Source: CAZIZT01 sp964544085
Lineage (GTDB): Bacteria > Campylobacterota_A > Desulfurellia > Desulfurellales > Hippeaceae
DNA length: 64,000 nt
Direction: 5' to 3'
Assembly: GCA_964544085.1 (NCBI GenBank)
Contig: CAZIZT010000005.1
Coordinates: 1 to 64,000, forward strand
In this document: piece after piece, positions 60,508 through 64,000 of the stretch
How positions within the stretch are numbered: position 1 is the first letter of the stretch
Layout of the letters: each line of letters opens with the position of its first letter
Program-made: the position numbers and the translations under genes
Notes under the pieces: generated by a model
Told to the model about the DNA's origin: nothing
Database searches by the model: none
Seen by the model: the letters and a program-made list of their open reading frames with translations, nothing else

Positions 60508-61662
60508 ATGCTCAGAGTATTAGATGCGGGTGAGTCACACGGTAAGGCACTTGTAGCAATTATTGAGGGCTTTCCTGCAGGATTAAAGATAGATATTGAC
60601 TACATCAATAGAAACCTTCAGCTAAGGCAGTCCGGGTACGGCAGAGGTGGAAGACAAAAGATAGAAAAAGACAGAGTGGAGATCTTAACAGGTGTGAGAT
60701 TTTCTGAGACGCTTGGATCACCTATAACAATGCTCATCAAAAACCGAGATTTTGTAAACTGGAAGGATATTATGAGCGTTGATGGCGACAAAACAGCACA
60801 AAAGCGGGTATCCTCTCCAAGGCCAGGCCATGCGGATCTTGCTGGGTATATAAAGTATGACCGAAGCGACATGCGAGATGTGCTTGAAAGATCAAGCGCA
60901 AGACAAACAGCAATCAGAGTGGCTGTAGGGTCATTGTGTGAGTATGCTTTAAGAGAACTCGGTGTCAGAATTGTTTCTTACGTAAGATCCATAGGTACCG
61001 TAAAGGCAAACAGGATACCAAGCAACTGGGATGATCTGGAGAGCAAAATACTGTCTTCTCCTGTTTTTTGCCCCGACGAAGATGCTACCTATAGCATGAT
61101 TGCTGAGATAGAAAAGGCAAAACTTGCCGGAGATTCACTCGGTGGATGCGTTGAGGTCAAGGCAAAGGGTGTGGTTGTTGGAATTGGCACCTACGTCTCA
61201 TGGGACAGGAGACTCGATGCAAGATTGGCAATGGCTCTTATGAGTATACAGGCCGTCAAAGCCGTCGAAATTGGCGATGGATTTGAGAATGCATACAGGA
61301 GAGGAACAGAAGTCCACGATGAGATATTTTACGATGAATCAGGCTACTTCAGGAAAACAAACAGGGCTGGTGGCATAGAGGGCGGCATGTCCAACGGTGA
61401 GGATATTATCGCAAGAGCCTATATGAAACCCATTCCAACGCTTGTTGCTGGCTTATCTTCGGTTGATATTGATAGCAAAAAACCAAAAAGAGCCGCTTTC
61501 GAGAGGAGCGACGTGTGCGCAACACCTGCCCTCAGTGTTGTTGCTAAGGCAGCTGTAGCCTATGAGTTATTTAACGGTTATCTTGAAAAATTCGGATCCG
61601 ACACCTTTGAGGAATTAAGCGATAGGGTAAAAAGATACAAGGAGTACGTAAAAACAAAATGA
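60508..61662 (+). CDS. aroC: Chorismate synthase AroC
   Basis: Last step of the shikimate pathway; FMN-dependent elimination of phosphate from EPSP. Seen: LDAGESHGKALVAIIEGFPAG, RQSGYGRGGRQKIEKDRVEILTGVRFSETLGSP-like block, RPGHADLAGYIKY, RSSARQTAIRVAVG, and GIEGGMSNGEDIIARAYMKPIPT. Length 384. The ATG follows the protease stop without a gap. aroK overlaps its stop by four bases, so two shikimate enzymes are coupled. Confidence 0.96.
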   Translation: MLRVLDAGESHGKALVAIIEGFPAGLKIDIDYINRNLQLRQSGYGRGGRQKIEKDRVEILTGVRFSETLGSPITMLIKNRDFVNWKDIMSVDGDKTAQKRVSSPRPGHADLAGYIKYDRSDMRDVLERSSARQTAIRVAVGSLCEYALRELGVRIVSYVRSIGTVKANRIPSNWDDLESKILSSPVFCPDEDATYSMIAEIEKAKLAGDSLGGCVEVKAKGVVVGIGTYVSWDRRLDARLAMALMSIQAVKAVEIGDGFENAYRRGTEVHDEIFYDESGYFRKTNRAGGIEGGMSNGEDIIARAYMKPIPTLVAGLSSVDIDSKKPKRAAFERSDVCATPALSVVAKAAVAYELFNGYLEKFGSDTFEELSDRVKRYKEYVKTK

Positions 61663-62150
61663 ATATCGTGCTGGTTGGCTTCATGGGCAGCGGAAAAAGC
61701 TCAACCGCATGGTATATATCGCAGAACTTCGGCTATAGATACGTTGACACCGATAGACTGATAGAAAAGGAAACGGGCATGAGCATCAAGGATATATTTG
61801 CTCTCAAAGGGGAACAGTACTTCAGAAGACTGGAAAAAACAATCATGTTGACACACATACGTTACTGCGAGGATTGCGTTATAGCAACGGGGGGTGGAAT
61901 GCCATGTCACTCAGGACACATGGAGCAGCTTAAGCGCATAGGATGGGTGTTTCATCTTGAACTCGATTTCGATGAAATAATAAGACGCATAAGCAATTTC
62001 GACCATAGACCACTGTTCAACGATATAGATAAAGCACGTCAGCTGTATCAAAGTAGAAAAGCCTGTTATGAAAAGGCACATTTTACAATTGATGCTTCTG
62101 GTGATATCGAGCATATTGCAAAAAGGATACTTTCTCAAATTAACACTTGA
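61659..62150 (+). CDS. aroK: Shikimate kinase AroK
   Basis: Phosphorylates shikimate with ATP. Seen: Walker A GFMGSGKSSTA at 7-17, the shikimate-binding YVDTDRLIEKETG with Asp near 33, GEQYFRRLEK, VIATGGGMPCHSG and DHRPLFND. Length 163. The start overlaps the aroC stop (ATGA). Confidence 0.94.
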   Translation: MNIVLVGFMGSGKSSTAWYISQNFGYRYVDTDRLIEKETGMSIKDIFALKGEQYFRRLEKTIMLTHIRYCEDCVIATGGGMPCHSGHMEQLKRIGWVFHLELDFDEIIRRISNFDHRPLFNDIDKARQLYQSRKACYEKAHFTIDASGDIEHIAKRILSQINT

Positions 62151-62174
62151 CATTCACTCAAAAAAGGTTATAAA
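62147..62174 (+). promoter_or_regulatory. Strong sigma-70 promoter for the initiator tRNA
   Basis: A perfect TTGACA (62147-62152), 16 bases, TATAAA (62169-62174). It overlaps the aroK stop and points at the tRNA 14 bases downstream. Confidence 0.78.
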
Positions 62175-62187
62175 TGTATTCGCTTGG

Positions 62188-62264
<77 letters not shown>

Positions 62265-62273
62265 TCCTTCTTC

Positions 62274-62302
62274 TTTCCACAAAAATCCCTACAAACTATA
62301 AC
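62274..62302 (+). promoter_or_regulatory. Probable promoter for cobQ (leaderless)
   Basis: TTTCCA (62274-62279), 17 bases, TATAAC (62297-62302). The -10 ends 8 bases before the cobQ ATG, which has no ribosome site. Confidence 0.45.
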
Positions 62303-62310
62303 GATAGCCA

Positions 62311-63795
62311 ATGAAAGCAAAAGCGATTGCAGTTTTTGGCACAGCATCTGACGTTGGAAAAAGCCTTATAGCCACAGCTATCTGCCGTTTATTGACCGGG
62401 CTTGGCATATGCACAGCGCCATTTAAAGCCCAAAACATGTCCAACAATTCATACGTTACAATCGATGGAGGAGAGATAGGACGGGCTCAAGCATTACAAG
62501 CTTTTGCCTGCAAAAGAGAACCAACTGTGGATATGAATCCAGTTTTGCTTAAACCAACAGACAACCTCACCTCACAGGTGGTCGTGCTTGGGAAACCCAT
62601 AGGAAACAGAAATGCGAAAACTTACTTTAAAAATACGGAGATCTTTTTCGAAATAGCCAGAGAATCGCTGGATAGATTGATGAAAGAGAATGACGCTGTT
62701 GTTATAGAAGGTGCGGGATCCTGTGCTGAGGTAAATTTGCGTAATGTGGATTTTGTAAACTTCAAAGTTGCGCTGCATGCATCTGCAGACGTCATACTTG
62801 TCGCCGACATCGACAAAGGTGGGGTTTTCGCGCAGATTCTCGGTACCATCGCCTGCTTAACCGACAAGGAAAAAAGCATGATCAAGGGCATAATAATAAA
62901 CAAATTCAGAGGAGATATAGGTCTTCTAAAAGATGGCATAGAATTTATCGAGAAAACAACCAACATACCGGTGCTGGGTGTCCTTCCTTTTTTTGATAAC
63001 ATCTTGCTTGACTACGAAGACTCTCTACCAGAAACCTACAAGCGGAACACAGGCGCTTCAAACGCTGCAATTAATTTGGGAATAATTGCCCTACGCCATA
63101 TGTCTAATTTTACCGATTTTATGCCATTTTCCATCGAACCGGATGTGGATTTGACATACCTCTTTAAACCCCAGAGGCTCGACGGATTCGATGCAATATT
63201 GCTACCCGGCACAAAGAATGCGATAGATGACATGCTCTATCTGAGAAACAGCGGCTGGGAACACTATATAAAAAATTATGCTAAAAAAGGAGGCACTGTT
63301 TTTGGAATATGTGGTGGTTATCAGTTGTTGGGCAGGAAGATACACGACCCGTGGCACGTAGAATCAAACATGGGTTATATTGAAGCCCTTGGGTTGCTCA
63401 AAGCAAATACGATCCTGATGAAAACAAAGAGGATTTACAGAAGCTCAGGCATATTTACCTCTCAACAAATCCCGGTAAACGGTTACGAGATCCATGTCGG
63501 CAACACATTTGCCCTTGAAGCACCTGCAATAAATATTCGAAAAAGAAACCGCAGACAGAGAAATATTTTAGATGGCGCTATCTCAAAAAAGATAACCGGA
63601 ACCTACCTACACGGCATATTCGATGGCTATAGATTCAGGCACCACTTCTTGACTCACATTTCAGCCAAACAATCCTTAAAGCTAAACAAAGTAAACTTCT
63701 CTGATTTTAGAGACACCCAGATTAACCGCCTACTGGACCTATTTATTAGACACGTCGATATAGAAAAATTCCTCAAAGCCGTCTTCCCTACTTAA
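62311..63795 (+). CDS. cobQ: Cobyric acid synthase CobQ
   Basis: Amidates four side-chain carboxyls of adenosylcobyrinate in vitamin B12 synthesis using glutamine. Seen: the N-terminal ATP-binding part (AVFGTASDVGKSLIATAICR; FKAQNMSNNSYVT; LKPTDNLTSQVVV) and the C-terminal glutamine amidotransferase with Cys in TVFGICGGYQLLG and the His in ITGTYLHGIFDGYRFRH. Length 494. No B12 riboswitch is visible upstream; a leaderless promoter lies between it and the tRNA. Confidence 0.95.
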   Translation: MKAKAIAVFGTASDVGKSLIATAICRLLTGLGICTAPFKAQNMSNNSYVTIDGGEIGRAQALQAFACKREPTVDMNPVLLKPTDNLTSQVVVLGKPIGNRNAKTYFKNTEIFFEIARESLDRLMKENDAVVIEGAGSCAEVNLRNVDFVNFKVALHASADVILVADIDKGGVFAQILGTIACLTDKEKSMIKGIIINKFRGDIGLLKDGIEFIEKTTNIPVLGVLPFFDNILLDYEDSLPETYKRNTGASNAAINLGIIALRHMSNFTDFMPFSIEPDVDLTYLFKPQRLDGFDAILLPGTKNAIDDMLYLRNSGWEHYIKNYAKKGGTVFGICGGYQLLGRKIHDPWHVESNMGYIEALGLLKANTILMKTKRIYRSSGIFTSQQIPVNGYEIHVGNTFALEAPAINIRKRNRRQRNILDGAISKKITGTYLHGIFDGYRFRHHFLTHISAKQSLKLNKVNFSDFRDTQINRLLDLFIRHVDIEKFLKAVFPT

Positions 63796-63954
63796 AAATT
63801 CCCAAATTAATAATCAGCTCTGCCAACAACAAATAGGATCAAATGACATTGATTGTTAATTTAAAAAGGCTTGAAAAGTTACTTTATATATGTTAAGTAT
63901 TTGACAGGGGTTTATAAATGGGAGAATTAATAAAACGATAAGATGGGTAAATAA

Positions 63955-64000
63955 ATGAGAATTAGAATAGAGCTGGTGGGGCAAGATTACATTGTACTCA
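63955..64000 (+). CDS. Start of a gene cut by the window edge (possibly Cas6-like)
   Basis: The last 46 bases begin an open frame MRIRIELVGQDYIVL. The preceding 159 bases (63796-63954) hold no gene; they are distinctly AT-rich. The beginning resembles the first strand of CRISPR endonuclease Cas6, but fifteen residues cannot decide. Confidence 0.35.
   Translation, partial: MRIRIELVGQDYIVL

Noticed and set aside
62265..62310. Cobalamin riboswitch before cobQ
   Set aside because: Only 46 bases lie between the tRNA and cobQ, far too short for the element.
63918..63941. Seven-codon ORF MGELIKR before the edge gene
   Set aside because: Too short to support; no conservation can be judged.

Overview
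The window is about 64 kb of ordinary, very densely packed bacterial chromosome with no insertion sequences, rRNA genes or CRISPR arrays. It has one tRNA and about 59 protein genes. Gene content suggests a motile, moderately thermophilic anaerobe near the Desulfurellales (Hippea or Desulfurella). The hints are short-form LeuC/LeuD, a short phosphatidylserine decarboxylase, indolepyruvate:ferredoxin oxidoreductase with a phenylacetate-CoA ligase, LPS-type flagellar FlgA, CheX/CheV chemotaxis proteins and a c-di-AMP synthase domain protein. The taxonomic call is inference from style, not from a marker search.

Layout. 1-3143 (+): iron alcohol dehydrogenase, small lipoprotein, mnmA and two small unknowns. 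3156-8332 (+): a protein quality-control operon (tig-clpP-clpX-hslV-hslU) behind a clear sigma-70 promoter. 8329-12596 (-): leuC-leuD-leuB headed by a secreted DUF2914-type protein and tailed by a phosphodiesterase and engB. 12675-17367 (+): a near-perfect sigma-54 promoter, then flgF-flgG-flgA running directly into ubiX and ubiB. 17362-18944 (-): PadR regulator and HD-GYP protein. 19018-25220 (-): the translation/transcription operon rimP-nusA-infB-DUF503-rbfA-nrnA-truB. 25275-33276 (-): ilvB-ilvN-ilvC-psd-pssA-leuA-small Cys protein-DAC domain protein-folD. 33403-35111 (-): motA-motB behind a sigma-28 type promoter. 35174-42146 (-): polA-hemE-iorA-iorB-paaK. 42251-46789 (+): orphan dppC-type permease, rodA, rng and purB. 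46834-55717 (+): histidine kinase, membrane sensor without output domain, cheA (with receiver), cheW, cheV, cheX, cheY, an oligopeptide-type ABC ATPase and rlmN. 55679-57698 (-): ruvC and a LysM/NlpC peptidoglycan hydrolase. 57856-62150 (+): small protein, Lon-family protease, aroC and aroK. Then the initiator tRNA, cobQ, and an AT-rich edge with the first codons of a further gene.

Functionally, the branched-chain amino acid pathway is almost complete here (ilvBNC, leuA, leuCDB; ilvD is not in the window). It is mixed with phosphatidylethanolamine synthesis and a putative c-di-AMP synthase. Motility is represented three ways: rod genes under sigma-54, stator genes under sigma-28, and signalling genes under sigma-70. 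Three convergent gene pairs overlap at their 3' ends, and many neighbours overlap by 1-4 bases, so translational coupling must be common.

The most unusual points are: (1) ubiB has no ATG/GTG/TTG at its conserved N terminus. It begins in frame one codon after the ubiX amber stop, most simply at an ATT. (2) Four gene starts (polA, dppC, the LysM protein, cobQ) have a -10-like box 6-8 nt before the ATG and no Shine-Dalgarno, which suggests leaderless mRNAs. (3) The Lon-family protease has lost its P-loop consensus. (4) The chemotaxis operon holds a Cache/HAMP-like sensor with no output domain and a CheA whose receiver has lost key residues. (5) The initiator tRNA has a C1-U72 mismatch rather than C1-A72. 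I found no clearly new multi-gene system.
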